A stretch of 64,000 nucleotides of DNA from Patagioenas fasciata. Lineage: Eukaryota > Chordata > Aves > Columbiformes > Columbidae. Under the pieces are notes generated by a model. That model was not told where the DNA came from, ran no database searches, and saw only the letters and a program-made list of their open reading frames with translations. The stretch spans positions 57,738,049 through 57,802,048 of the forward strand of contig NC_092560.1 of the NCBI RefSeq assembly GCF_037038585.1. Direction: 5' to 3'. How positions within the stretch are numbered: position 1 is the first letter of the stretch; each line of letters opens with the position of its first letter. Positions 1 through 13,055 of this stretch are shown in pieces. A program made the translations under genes and the position numbers.

Positions 1-1854
1 ATTTATAATATGTTGGAAACAATTAGGCCGGAGAAAGCTTTAAAATGAAAATAAAACCCCAAGTCTCCAACACTAGAACTTGTACGATCTAAACTCATTT
101 CCTTCATATCTGTCGAGGGTTTAGATTGTGGGGTGACAATAAAACCTGGCAGATGTATTGTTAACCTCCTCTCCTCACCCTCTTCCCCCTTCTACCCCTC
201 CCTCTCTCCCCTTCCCACTAAGGACAGGCAATCGGAAGGGAAAGAAGGAGAAAAGAGAGTTGGAAAAATTAAAAATGTTTTACTAATGCTACTGATAAGA
301 ATAGAGAAAATAATACAAAATATACAAAACCAATCTTGAAAGTCTCAGCAACTGCAGAGCCAGCACTCAAAGTCCTGGATTGGACCCTGCAGCCAACCGG
401 AGCTGGATTCAGTCTCTCACTAGGCCTCAGTTCGCAGGGACAACTAGCAAGGTCATCTCCTAATGTCGGCCATAAGGAAAAAGGAAAAAAGGGACGAGAT
501 CCTCATGATCTCCCACTTTTATATGAAGTATTCACGTGAACGGAATGTTATACACAGTTGGTCAGTTTCTTGGTCACCTGTTTCTCATTCCCCTCCTGTG
601 AGAGGTGCATCCATGCTTATCAATAACTTAGCATTCCATTGCTATGTTTACCAAAACATGTGTCTGGTTCTCCAGGAAAATGCAGCTAATATGAAAGCTT
701 TAGCTGTCAGGCAAATTCACTAAAAGAGAAACTTGTTTTTTAACAAAACCAGGACAATATCCTAGAAATTCACATGTCTCCTGTACTGCTCCTAATAATG
801 CAGTGGAACATTATAATTTCTTTCACAAATGTCTTCAACCTAGCCTTGAACACATCATCAAGAAAAAACAAATGCTGCTGATGTCTGGAATAAACTGATT
901 TAACAAAAAAATAACTTTTCACAAAAGATAATCTAAGTGATCACTCCTGCTCCTTCATAAAGGCGAACCTTTATCCACAATTTCTTCTAGCTTCACTTCC
1001 ATTCAACAATTCTTCCCAGCAATAGAAATCCTCTCTCTATTCCTCTATTTACACAACACTAAGAATAGCCATAGAGCATCTCTGGAATTGCATAATACTC
1101 TTCAGGAGTTGGAAAAGTGACTCCCATGAGAAATCATCTCAAGTGAATCTCTGCACTGGCTGCGTAAGTGGACATGAGAGCCTGCAGACGAGGTGGGGAG
1201 AAATGATCTTGTGGTATATGCCATGGGCAGACAGCAGAGCAAGCAGATGTAACTGAAGCATTCTGAATTTTAGTTCCGTGTTTTGTTTCCTACAAACAGG
1301 TCAAATAACAAAAAAACCGAGCCTGATTAAAGTACAGAATCCTAAATGGACTACGGCATGTAAGGTAACATGCACTGACATTTAACTGCTGCGATTTTTT
1401 AAGACTATTTTCATTATTTGTTTTAAGTAGCTCTAAGTAGATGAAATGCATTTTGTATCACATTTTGTATGTAACTATAGACACTATTAAAAATTTCGCA
1501 ACTCATAAGAATCAACTGAAAAAACATGTAGTCCAACCTTTTATTTTCCCAGGTTTACACCCATTACAGACAATAAAAAGAATATCTCAACAACAGCTCT
1601 TCACTTTACCACAGACAGGATCTCCTTGCAAGGAAGCACTGTTACCTTGTAACATCCTTCGGAGGGCATACTGTCTACTCTTGTCCCAACGGTCTGTAGT
1701 CCCATCAAGAGTATTAACAACCAAGTCTCCTACATCATATTCACTTTCATAAAATTTACATGAGAAAAATACAAGTTTGCTGACTTACTAATTTTAGATC
1801 TGGAAGGTATCTTCTGAAAAATTAAAATATAACACCCAGAGTGTTCTGAAAGAC
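1..1854. other. AT-rich non-coding stretch, presumed intron of GPBP1
   Basis: I see no exon with convincing protein similarity here. The + strand is richer in A than T, as expected if transcription runs on the - strand. The only notable structure is a pyrimidine block at 165-216 followed by a purine block at 234-259. Assignment to a GPBP1 intron rests on gene order (GPBP1 next to MIER3 in other vertebrates), not on a recognised exon. Confidence 0.4.
165..259. repeat. Polypyrimidine tract followed by polypurine tract
   Basis: Positions 165-216 are C/T with only two A residues; positions 234-259 are purines only. The two blocks are partly complementary and lie about 17 bases apart, so they could fold back or form triplex DNA. 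No gene role is visible. Confidence 0.6.
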
Positions 1855-2965
1855 TGAGGACCAATTTGTACTCCATTAGAAGATGAAAAAGAATATCAGC
1901 CTTTCCCCATAGGAAAGAAGCTCCAGTCCCTTAATCATCTTTGTGGTCCTTTGCTGAACTCACTCCACATCTTTCCACGTATTTCTTGTATCGGGGAGTC
2001 TATAATGGGACACAGTACTCCACATGTGGCCTCACCAGGGCGGAGTAGAGAAGAAAGACGAATTCCCCTCAGCATGCTGGCAACACTTGTAGCCCAGGAA
2101 GATGTCAACCTTCTTTGTTATAAGGATGCACTGCTGGCTCATAGTCAGCTCATTGTCCAACAGCACCCACAAGTCCCTCCCTGCAGAGCCGTTCACCAGC
2201 TAGTCAGGCCCCAGCATGTACTGGCAGATGCAGGACTGCACATTTTCCCTTTGCTGAACTTCATAAGGACCTTCTGTCCAGGTTCCTCTAGATGGCACCA
2301 CAAACAATTAGTGTTTCAACCACTCCTCTCCATGTTGCATCATGTGCAAACTTGCTGAAGGTAAACTCTGCCCCATTGTTCAGGGTTTTAATGAAGGTGT
2401 TGAACAGTATGGGCTCCAGTATTGAACTCTGTGGCATAACAATGACTTCCACCAAACAGCCACTGATCACAACCCTGACGAGCTATGCCTGGCCATTCAG
2501 TCTGGTTTTGACACACCGCATCATTCACTTCTCCACACAAACTTTGCTAGGTTCTCTATGAGGATGCCATGGAACACAATGTCAAAAGCCTTACTGAAGT
2601 CAATCAAATCACCTTTTGTTGTTCTCCCTTCATCTACCAAGCGAGTCACTTCATTGTCGAGGGCCACTACTTTGGTTAAGCATGACTTCCCCTTCATAAA
2701 GCCATCATGACTGCTTTCACTCACCTTCCTGTCCTCCCATGTGTTTGGAAACTGTTTCCAGGATTAGTTGCTCTACCACCTTCCCATGGACTGAAGCAAG
2801 GCTGACCAGCCCGCAGTCCCTTGGATCCTCCTTCTTACCCTTCTCGATGACAAGACTGACATTTGCTCTCTCCTAGTACTCAAGAACCTCTCTCAATCAC
2901 TGCGAGACCTCTCAAAGCTAATCAGGAATGACCAGCCAGCCCCCTACGCACTCATGGGAGCATCC
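1855..2965 (-). mobile_element. CR1 LINE fragment, reverse orientation
   Basis: Read on the - strand this is a diverged CR1 ORF2. A reverse transcriptase stretch at 2521-2724 includes a KSCLT-like segment and a DFSKAFD motif typical of CR1. The usual downstream block follows, with sequence for a shared RNA/genomic tail, then text equivalent to 'SRPHLEYC' type CR1 coding sequence near 2000-2060. Several stops and frame changes break it, and both the 5' end and the true 3' tail are missing. It is an old dead copy. The left edge is approximate; whether 2966-3264 also belongs to it is unclear. Confidence 0.85.
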
Positions 2966-5900
2966 TGTCAGGCCCCATGGATTTAGGTCTATCTTATTTA
3001 AACATTGCTTAACATGATCCTTCCTCCAACAAGGGTGGAGGATAAGACACAGAAGAACTTTAGGATGACGAGGACATGAGATCAGAGACCATCTCCACCC
3101 AGTTCCAAGGGCACGTTGTTCAACTTGTCTAACCAGTATTTAGCTGGCAGAGGAAAGACAGTCCCACTGGTATTGAAGAGATCCAACTTCAGAGAGGTCT
3201 CTTCAAGCATACAAAGTAAAAATCCTTCTCTAGCCCAGAAAGCTATCTTGGATATCCAAGACATGTTTCACTACTGTTAGCAAGATGCAATTTGGTAGCA
3301 CTATTTGTCTGAACTACTACAATAACTAAAAACAGCTTTCCTTTTTCATAATGTCCTAGCATGAGGAAAGAGACAAAAATGGTAACACCACTATAATAAG
3401 AAAAAAGCTAGTCAGTGTAGAACAGCTGAAACATCTACAATCTAAAACCTTAATTTACTAAAAGACTCTATGCTTCTGCCCATCTTATGGAGTCACCATG
3501 TTAGTAAATACATCAAATTCAAATGGAGCCAACCAAAATTTTATTGGAAAAAAGTTTTAAAATAATAAAAATTAGGAAAAAAAAAACCCTGACAGCTGAA
3601 CCCATCTCACCAGAAGCTAGATACAAGGAAAAACAGTTCTGCGTTTTCAGCTTCTATACTTCTCCTGTTCTGTGGATAGCCTATATTATTTTACAGGAGG
3701 AAGTTCCTGTGACACTGGGTATTTCACAGATTGTTAGAAGACAATTAAAACAAAAAGCAATATAAACTCAAATAGTGAGGAATATTTGAAGCCTGTGAGT
3801 GGAGTAGCAAAGTTACTAACAAGGAGGGGGAAAAAAAAAAAAAGGGAAGCTTCCAGACATGACTTCCTGAAACTAGAAGAGAGAGATGAATTCAAATTTC
3901 ACAATGCTCCTTGAAGACTCGTTTAGAAGTTCAGTCTATTGATTTGCATAGAGAAACCCATGAACAGAATACACGTTAAAACCACATGGATAAACACACA
4001 CACATAGTTTTCAGGAAAGCCTAAAATTAGCATGTATGCATATCTAAGTAGCACATACCTATGATCTTTTACTTAATGCCTCACAGATTACTATTAACAT
4101 CCATTAATTACATGTAGGAATCTTAACTCCACCCTCAGTTACACACTTGTTTGATAACCCACCCCTCATCCTGTCACCATAATTTTTCATATAATATTTA
4201 TAAATGGGGTAAAGAAGGTTGTAAGCCATCAAAATTTAAATACACTATAGTGTTGTTATGACAGTATGAAAAATAAAAGGTTATATATTATTCAGTGTCT
4301 GAAGTTTGTTCCTACTGTTGCTGCTTTCCTTCCCTGGTAATGAGCTACAGGAAGTATATCAAAACTTTAGTAAGTCAGAAGACAAACAAAGTGTGTATAT
4401 GAATTTCAGAAGCATCTAGTAAGCAAGTTGGTATAACATCTTAGTGACCATCTAACAAAAAAGGAAAAGGAAGCACAAAATTTTGTAGGAGGTAAATAAA
4501 ACTGAACATTTGCTATCAAAGATATGCTAAACACAAATTGTACTGCATTTCATGACAAGAATAAGATATGTCTCTTTATCAAGGTCATTTTTTTTTCTCG
4601 AAGAAGCAGCAGCAGGCAAACTCACTGAAACAGAGCAACTCAGGAGGAACTGAGCTGCAGAATAAATTTACCCTTTAGTTCTCCCATTTTGGACCAGCTT
4701 CAAAAGTTTATTTCACCTGTTTAGCATCAGCCACAAAAGACAGAGTTTTGCTCTAAATTAGGCAAAGAAACTATATGCACAAGCCCTACCCAGACTACAC
4801 AATCTCTCCTGTTCAGGATTTTTCTCAAATGAAGCAGGCCTTTAAAATAAACCACTCCACGAAAAGTTTTCCCTTCTCCACAAACACAGGTCTTCTTCTA
4901 AAGAGAAAATTCATTGTGATAGCAGATCCTTCCCTGTTATCTCCAGCCAAGAGTTGTGCTAATTTGAAGTAAAGCTGGTAAGTGCAAGCTTTAAACAATG
5001 CTTTTGTTTAAACCCTACACATCTCCATTTTAATCTCCCTTTTAGAGACCCAGCTTATTAGAGATCTTCCTTAGTTCGCGATTCATTTAGTTTCAACAAA
5101 GCAAAGTCAGCTAATTTCAAGTTGTTTTGCTAACCAAAATTTGCAAGTTAATAGAACAGAATATTCAAACCCTAACACAAGCTTTACTCAATTTTTGAAA
5201 GCTGAGGCGTTTCTACTGATCACAAATTGCTGCAAATACATGACAACTACTTAAACTAAAAAAAATACTTATTTCCTTTCTTTTCTCTCCATATAAATGC
5301 ACAGCCACAACATAAAAAGCTTAAATCTCTACAGCCAACCATTTAACACTTTGAAGGGAAAGCATGCGTGTCACCCTCCCACTACACCTCAATGTAGAAG
5401 AGGGTTTACAGACATTTGGTTTACAAACAAGATGAAATTAGCACATGGTAATTCTCTCAAGTTCTTTGGTCCTCCAAAATTGTCAAAGACTTGCACCTCA
5501 AATAAAAGGAAAGGGAGCTGAACCTTTAAGGTCTTATCTCCCACTAGATTAACAGACATTAAAACATTCTGAACAATTCAGCTGAAGCCTCTTCTTTCTT
5601 AACTGTGCTACGGCATAGCAAGTAAACTCTGTGGTTTTAGTCACCTCTTCTATACATATAGCTCACAAGCAACAGGGTTAACATTGCTTCTGTGAATCAA
5701 ATATTAATGTCACAACAATCAAAACATCTTCTAGGAAATGTTTAAGAAACAGCCAAAGTCAACGAGAGAGCTTCAAATAACTTCATCACCACTTTTATCC
5801 AAAACAGTTTTTCCTTCTTGTGCTGTACTAAAACGTAAATTTTTTAAAAAGCAAGCTATTTTGTAACACAGAATAACTTCATATTTGAAGGTAAACTAGA

Positions 5901-8900
5901 ACCAGGTTCCTTCTGCTTGAAACCCTACACAATTGCAGTACCATTTAGCAGAAAGCTAGATAAACGCTAATCTCTTGCCCTTTGCAAGGTTCAAAGTCCA
6001 AAAGCTGAAGTATTAGTGCAAAAATATCACTACTCCATTCAGCATACATTATGTAACAAAATCACCAGGAATTCTTTTGCATTTTGGAGTCTTTGCAAGG
6101 ATCTTCAGAAAAAGCTGTTGAAAAAGGTAGCAGATTGACATAAGCTGAGTATGTAACATAGGAAAACAATTCCATATATTTAATCTGTTTCCCAGACTAT
6201 GTTTATCAAAAATACAAAACGAGGTGATTGTGAAAAGAGCTAACAGCACCACACAGGGCAACATCATCAGCTACTCGGCACTACTACTGCTCAAACACAC
6301 ACAGTACCTAGAACCAAACCAAACAGCATGCGAAGTCTCATTCAAGTCCATTTATAATAAGGTCTGCATACAGTTCTCCTTGCAGGACAGAATTTACTCC
6401 TAGTAGTAAAAAATAAAGAAACAAAATCAACTTCTCCAGAAGTTACTGATGAACTACCAGTATTACGATGTTTTATCCACACAGTTTAAACACAAAAATC
6501 TCACTAGAATGGAGGACAAAAAAAAAAGGACCATAAAGCACATTAAATTGTGAAGTTCTACCAGTAAAGCTAAATATCTACACAGTTTCTCTTTATCATT
6601 TTACAGATGTAATACCACTTAATCTTTGGTACGGTTTTAAACTCCACTTACTCTTAAAAGCTTCCATCAACATTTTTTTCACACAGCAGAGCAGCCCACA
6701 CCATTCAAGGCAATTCATCAATACGAATGTACACATTTTAGGATTCTGCCAGAATAAATGAATTAATAAAAGAGCCATGTAGCTGATGGTTATTCCAGTA
6801 CAAAAGTTATGTTTACATCAAGGGTTAAGGTATAAGCTCTCAGGGGCAAGGACCTTATCTTCACAGTTGTCTGCAAAACACTTAACAGACTGTCAGCGCT
6901 ATACAAATAAAACCTAAAGAAGGAATTAAAGTGGACCAGCATGCTAGGCATTTTCTCCTCGATGGGCCTCACTTCAGTATGAAGCTGTAAAACATGCTTA
7001 AATCCTTGTGAAATACATTTGCATATGAACAAGAACAACTGCACTTCCCAAGTGCAAACACCGTGAAAAGAAAATAAGAATTATCCTATCAGCAAACAGA
7101 GAGATGTAAATATAGAGTTAATTTAATGAAGCTAACCAGCAAACTCTTCAAAACATCCAGAAGGGAAAGGGTACAGATAAAGACATCACCAAAAATAGTT
7201 AAGTGCAGGGATGTAACTCCTTGTTTCAGTGAGAGCCTCTTTTCAAGATACAGAAGTACCTCACAGCACTGAAAGTTAATAGGTTGAAAAAAAGAGAGAC
7301 ATCATTTTTTCTATGAGTTAAGGAGTACTTGTATTATTATTGTTTATGACCATGTAATAGACAAAAAACAAAGGAAATGGTTGCTCACACCTAAACTCTT
7401 TCCATTTACCAAATGCCTTCAAGCAGAATATGGATTACTCTAACTAAAGGAATGAGGAAGATCATTCTTCTCTGGTGATTTGATTCCTTCACATGTAGCC
7501 CAGTTCATTCAGTCAATCCCCAGACACAAGACACAGCCACAAGATGTTACAGAAACAGACTCCTACTCATGTTCCACCATTTCCATGTTTTCAAAACAAC
7601 AAAAATGAAACAGAAGTTAAAAAAACAAACAGCAAGGCCACACAAAGAAACCAAAATACTGAAGCTAGACCAGTTTTCAGATACTCACAAGACAATACAC
7701 AGAACTATTTCAAGTGAGCCTAAGAATCTTAAAAAATCATTTAGATACAAATCTTTCATTTGTAGTCAAAATATTAGTAACAAGCTACAGGGGGAAGAAA
7801 CGCTGTGGTAATCTTTAGATACAGCTTCATATGCTTGTTCTACAAGGCTTTAACAAAAGCCATCTTGCCAAACACCTTCACATTGACCTTAAATAAAATC
7901 TTTTCTTTTTCATAAGCTCACTACTACTAATACTTCAGTATTACAGAAGCTCTGAAAAAATTTTTAGAAAGTGGTGACTAAGGTAAATGTGACACCTTTA
8001 CCAGACATTCAGTTTACAGGCTATCCAACAATGTTTTAATTATCTAAAGCTTTATGAATAATCAAGATGGGGTGAGGGGCAAAGAATTTCAGTAAAATTA
8101 CCACTGACTTTTGAATTAAGTTGCTCTGTCCATCTTCATTTTCTTTGAGGCAGTAGCAATTCAGCTGAATGCAAACCTACAAAACATATTGCAAATATAT
8201 TGATTTCAACATTTAAACTATATCTTCAGAAACATTTAACAACTATGGGAGGAAGGAGACAGCAATACATCTAAAAATAACATGGAGAACTAGTTAATAC
8301 ACCACTAGATTTTGTTTTGAATCCTTCCAAAAAGGTGGAGCTTTTTTTAACATTACACCTGCAGACCAGACTCATTCATTTTCATTACAGAACAGGAAAT
8401 ACTCTGAAATCAACCTTATAACACCAACACATGAAAAAGCTAGTTTGCATATGCAGTAAATTAATCTCTGGTAAAAAATATCACTTCCATATGTGACAAA
8501 AAAGGACAGAAGGAAATGAAAAAAAAAAAAACACACACACACAAAACTATATTATCAGTACCTTCATGCTACAAAAACATCTAATACAAATGCAAAGACT
8601 GAGATGTGCAAGCCATCCAGCAAGCTTGTTCAATAAGTATAACAGCTCATTGTTGATATTACAATATTGTGAAAAACAGGATTCAACCTAGATGTACCTA
8701 TTTTCTAATGTCCCTGAAAAATCACTCCCCTACCTACACATTTCTCCTCGTATGTGTATTCTTCAAATTCTTAAATAATTTTTACTTGTTGTTTGTTCTG
8801 CAAGCTCATTTCAACATACTCAAAAAAAAAAAAAAAAAAACTAGGCACTAAACATTACTGGTTTAACCATTCTACTGATAAAACACTTATTGAAGTATAA

Positions 8901-10150
8901 ATTCATTTATGAACACTACTTACCTAATCCAAAAGGACTGCACAAGGTGTTAGTACTGTGTGACGTGTAGTTTTCCAGTTTTCCTTGCTATATATCCCAA
9001 ATTCTTGTTGATACTACATTCGTAGCTGTTTTACATAGATGCGACCTCACAGAAATCAGCTACCCATCCTTCTTGCTTACAGATTCCAGAAGGCTACTTC
9101 CAAAATTTGTCAACCGTCTTAGAAAGCTTCCTTTTTCTTTGACAGCTTCTTCTCTTGTCTATTCCAGGTACATATCACTATAAGAAGCATCAGCTCCAGA
9201 TGAAATAAATACACTTTTTACACCAAAAACTGTGAAACTGAAAATCCAGTTTTCACATCTGAATTGTAGAACTTCCCTAGCTTCGGGTAACAGACACATT
9301 TGTAAGCAAGAGCTATCTGGATTCCTCCATACTGCTTATTGGCAACATGATTTTTCAAAAAAAAAAAAAAAAATTAAATAAAATATAAAAGAAAAAATGA
9401 TAAACAAATGTCTATTAGATTCTTCATTTAGAAAATAGGTCTCACTGCAAAATGACAGAAGCTATGTCAGAAAATTTAAAAAATAAGATAATGGGGAAAA
9501 TATCTGCCATTAAACTTTCCAGTAATGTCTACACAGTGACTCAGGCTGCATTTAACCTGGAGCCAGCTAAAAGCACTGGTTATATTTATGACTCAGACAG
9601 GACGCTGCCGAGAATAAAAAGGTATCTAAAAGCAAAAAAGCACTTTATTTTCGTAGCTGAAGTATTCAGAACTTGATAAATTTAGCCACATATCCAAGCC
9701 ATGAGGACAAAAGAAACCAAGAATGAGGTGCTCGACATTGCTAGGAAAAAAAACCCTCACGACTTCAAACTTCCAGTTCACTTCTCAGACGCCTATTGGT
9801 TGTTTCAGAAGTCTCTTCAGGAGGAAGCACTTGGAAAAATAATGCCAGACAGTGTCTGATTTTCCCCCCTTTCGCAAGAAGCAGGTGCTGCAGGTCAGTC
9901 TCCACCTTCTCCCTACCAGCGGAAGCAGAAGGCTGCAAACGTCCAGGACTCCTGTAATCCACACTGCCTACGGAAAAAAGAACCAGAACAATTAGTATTC
10001 CCCTCTGAAATCCGAACTGGCGTCAGACGAACACGCAGACCCGAATCTCTTAAAACCAAACACGCACACAATCTGGGAGACGAACCCGAGTGCAGAAGTC
10101 TCGGTTAAACCTTCACCCACGTCCCAGAGAACGCAGCTTGTCAATGACAG
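2966..10150. other. Gene-free AT-rich stretch, presumed GPBP1 first intron
   Basis: No exon, RNA gene or clear transposon was recognised over about 7 kb. Short A runs occur at 8520-8532, 8822-8840 and 9357-9373. The + strand is visibly A-rich, which fits transcription on the - strand away from the CpG island to the right. I looked for the N-terminal coding exon of GPBP1 on the - strand and did not find it, so if this is GPBP1 only non-coding exon 1 and intron lie in the window. Confidence 0.4.
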
Positions 10151-10181
10151 CGTTCTCCTACCTCTCACACCCGAGGGAAAG

Positions 10182-10208
10182 AAGAAGAAGAAAAAAAAAA
10201 AAAAAAAG
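10182..10208. repeat. GAA/A-rich simple repeat at island edge
   Basis: A short run of AAG triplets passes into an A run at the left edge of the CpG island. It may be the decayed tail of a retroposed element or simple slippage. Confidence 0.6.
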
Positions 10209-10766
10209 AACAGAAAGGGACATTTTTCATTTTATTGGGGAGGATGAACAGGTCTGCAGGAGCAGCCGGGGAGGAGGCGCTGACCTGGGCAGGGGACTCG
10301 AGGCGGGAGCACAGGACGAGCCCGCAGAGCAGCGGCGGCAGCACCTGGGGAAACTCCAGCGCCCGGGGAAAGCCCCGCCGCTCCGGGGCCCACGGTCCAA
10401 CGAGGGCCCGGGCAGGGCCCCAGCTCCCTAGCCACCGCCGGCCTCTGTCGCGGCACCGGGCAGGAATCCACCGGCCCGCGCTGGCGTCTGCCCTGCCAGC
10501 CCGGGGGGACCGCGCCGCCCCCGCGCAGCGCTCAGCGCCGCCGGGGTCCCGGAGGCGGCTCCTCCTTGCCCTCCCCGAGGGCGGGCCCGGCGGCGCGGCG
10601 GGGGAGGGACCGGGGCGGCCCGGCGGCCCGGCGGCCCGGCGCCCCGCACGCCAGTACCCACCCCGGCCGCTCCGCGCCCCCTGCCCGCCCCTGCCACCCC
10701 CGGCCGCGGACACACCGGCCCTGGGGGCTGCCCCCCCCACCCCCGAGAGCCGCGCGCGCGAGAGTG

Positions 10767-10825
10767 GCGCGCGCGCACGCACACACACACAAACACACAC
10801 GCACACAAACGCACGCACACACACC
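10767..10825. repeat. Alternating GC/CA dinucleotide tract
   Basis: A GCGCGC block runs into CACACA and GCACAC units. It is nearly pure alternating purine-pyrimidine over about 60 bases, a sequence type that can adopt Z-DNA, and it lies inside the CpG island. Confidence 0.8.
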
Positions 10826-10994
10826 CCGCTCGCCTCGCTCCCAAAATGGCGTCGCTCCGAGTCGCAATGCTCCGCGCGAACAAGCCTCGCGAGAGCCGCC
10901 GCGCGACCCCGCGGGAGCCCGGGGCGGGGCTTCCCGGCGGCCGCCGAGGGTGCGACCCCGCCCCCGCCCCCCCCGGCCGGAGGGAGCCCCCCTG

Positions 10995-11008
10995 CCGTGA
11001 CGTCACGG
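10995..11008. promoter_or_regulatory. CRE palindrome
   Basis: CCGTGACGTCACGG is a perfect 14-bp palindrome that contains the full cAMP response element TGACGTCA (10998-11005). CREB/ATF proteins bind such sites in CpG-island promoters. Binding here is inferred from the motif. Confidence 0.75.
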
Positions 11009-11040
11009 AACGATCCCGAAAGTTCCGCGCGGGGCTGCGG

Positions 11041-11050
11041 GGGAATCCCC
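11041..11050. promoter_or_regulatory. kappaB-type site
   Basis: GGGAATCCCC fits the NF-kappaB consensus GGGRNWYYCC at every position. It lies 33 bp right of the CRE palindrome. Confidence 0.5.
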
Positions 11051-11513
11051 AGCGCGGCCCGCCCCCGCCCCTGCCCCGCCCGCGGGAGTCCCCGGCGCCG
11101 CCGTAGTTAACCGTGCAGCGGCGCAGCTCTCAGACCGCGCGGCAGCACCCCTACAACGCTGAGGTGTCGCACCGAGTCAGCGGAACCAAGGCGCGGGCTC
11201 AGGCCGCAGGCTGGTCGGACTCGCCCAGGCGGGTGCTGCGGGGCCCCGGCTGGCCGCCAGAAGGTCCGTGTGCCGCGTACACGGTGCGGAAACGGTCGGC
11301 GAGCGCGGCCCGGTCGGTGTCAGGGAGACCCCGCTGCCGCCGTGACGAGGTGCGGGGGCGGCGGGGATGCAGCGGGCACCCGGGGGCGCCGGTCCCCAGC
11401 GCTGGCTGTACCTGCGGACGGAGCGGAGACCCCGGGCCTCCGTTACCTCAGCCAGGCGGAGCACAGCTCGCACAGGCAGCGGACAGGGTGAAACTGCGGC
11501 GCCAGTAAGGGAA

Positions 11514-11529
11514 CCAATAGCCGCCATTT
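11514..11529. promoter_or_regulatory. CCAAT box and YY1-type element
   Basis: CCAAT lies at 11514-11518. GCCGCCATTT follows at 11520-11529; read on the - strand this is AAATGGCGGC, the YY1 consensus. The - orientation of the YY1 site agrees with a leftward transcript starting near the right edge of the island. Confidence 0.5.
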
Positions 11530-11540
11530 AAGCAAACAAC

Positions 11541-13055
11541 AAAAAACTACCGTCTTCATTGAATTGACACAAACGGCTCTGAAGTACGACCTGGAGAGCG
11601 GAAATATGTTTAACGTACACACAGCCATTTCTGCGCGTTGCGTTTTTGAAAGAAACTCGATGAGTTTTTGCAGCCTGGAAACTAGATGTTTGGATTGTCG
11701 TTTTGCAAATTTTGAAATCTCATTTCCAACACAAGTCAAATTATTCTGCAATTAATTACATGAAAAATTAAATATGCAGAATTATGTTTAAATGTCATTA
11801 GAAAGAGTACTGGCAAGTGGTTTTAGAGCCTGCATTTGATTCTGGATTTTCCTCTAGGAGATTTAAATTATTGTAGGAACCGACATTATGCACCAATTTT
11901 TTACAAAAGTCTCAATGTCCAAGCAAACAGTAGGATTTTTAATGTATTTTGCAGGTATATATATGCTGTAGAACCTGTTTTCATTTGGCAAAATTACTAG
12001 AAAACAACAAACACTAGAAAAATTACTAAAAATCAACAACTGGAAAAATTACTACAAATCAACAACTGAAAAAATTAGAAAAGCACGTGACAGTTTCATC
12101 TTTAAAAAAAAAAAAACAAAAAAACCTGACAGAACCTCCTTAACTGTTACGGTCTTATTTATCTTCAGCTCGGCTGGGAGCATCAACCCCAGTTACAATT
12201 TCTAACAGCAGTGGTGTTTTTTCTAGGTTTCCATCACAATCTTGGCTGTGTTGCAACCTCTTTTCCATACCTCATCCTCGAGATTGTCCTTTTATTTACC
12301 TTGACCCATGCTGCAGAAATGAGGCTTCCCGAGCAGGGTGTCAGAGCATACCCCATGCCTCTCAGTTAATTTCGCCATCTGTTGCCAACTCCAAAACCAT
12401 AAACAGGAAAGGCAAGGCAGAGCTTACCACCTGGTCTGACTGTGAACCATGGCACCAGCCAAGGACCCAAGTCTGATGCATCCAGGTACGGCCACCAGGA
12501 CTGTAGTACCAAAATGGCCCACGCTCTCAAGTGCCATTATTAAAATCTTTGTCAAAATAGTAATTTATAACCTACATATTGATCAATTTAACTCACATCA
12601 GACACATGTTGCAGTAGTGTCTAGAAGGCAACAGGTTTGTTCAGTCAGGAAAAGTCACCAAAAACATCTCAGGACTGCAGGACTCCACTGTGGTGTGTGC
12701 TTCAAACACATGTAATAACAAGAAAGCTCTGACCAAAGTAATCATATACAAGTTCCAAAGCAATATATAAAATCCAAAAATATGATGGGTAGCAGTATCT
12801 AGGAAAACAAGATAAGATGTGAACCCAAAGCAACATGAAAACAAGTGTATAGAGTTAATGACACAACTTCAGGCCACCTTGACAACACACACTTAAGGCT
12901 ATATTAATGATCTGAAATTACTTTTCAATTCATTTGAGTGTTCTGTGGCTAAAGTCCCCACTCTGCACAGCTATTCTGAGCATTTTCTGGCTTTGTAATA
13001 CATTAGGTACTATGGGTGTCCAAAGAGGAACACAGTTAAGTAGCAGGACATTATC
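11541..13055. other. Intergenic, nothing recognised
   Basis: AT-rich sequence right of the first CpG island. Near 11990-12080 there are three imperfect copies of an 'aaaattactagaaa/caacaact' unit, and an A run lies at 12103-12126. No exon or clear transposon was found. Confidence 0.4.

Larger units (their letters stand above)
10230..11540 (-). promoter_or_regulatory. GPBP1: CpG island, candidate GPBP1 promoter and non-coding exon 1
   Basis: About 1.3 kb of strongly GC-rich, CpG-dense sequence stands out from AT-rich flanks, as in a housekeeping promoter. In human the next gene head-to-head with MIER3 is GPBP1 (GC-rich promoter binding protein 1), so the island is the best candidate for its start, firing to the left. 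Within it are a 14-bp CRE palindrome (10995-11008), a perfect kappaB-type decamer (11041-11050), a CCAAT box (11514-11518) and a YY1-type element (11520-11529). Donor-like CAG|GTACAG and GAG|GTAACG sequences on the - strand near 11409 and 11442 could end a non-coding exon 1. No GPBP1 coding exon is seen, so the gene name is inference. Long open frames on both strands are products of GC richness. Confidence 0.5.

Noticed and set aside
1-10150. A GPBP1 coding exon on the - strand
   Set aside because: I searched for the conserved N-terminal coding sequence and did not find it; only an intron is claimed, with low confidence.
10165-11527. Several long open frames on both strands of the first CpG island
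   Set aside because: Overlapping frames on both strands with Pro/Arg/Ala/Gly composition; the expected result of few stop codons in CpG-rich DNA.
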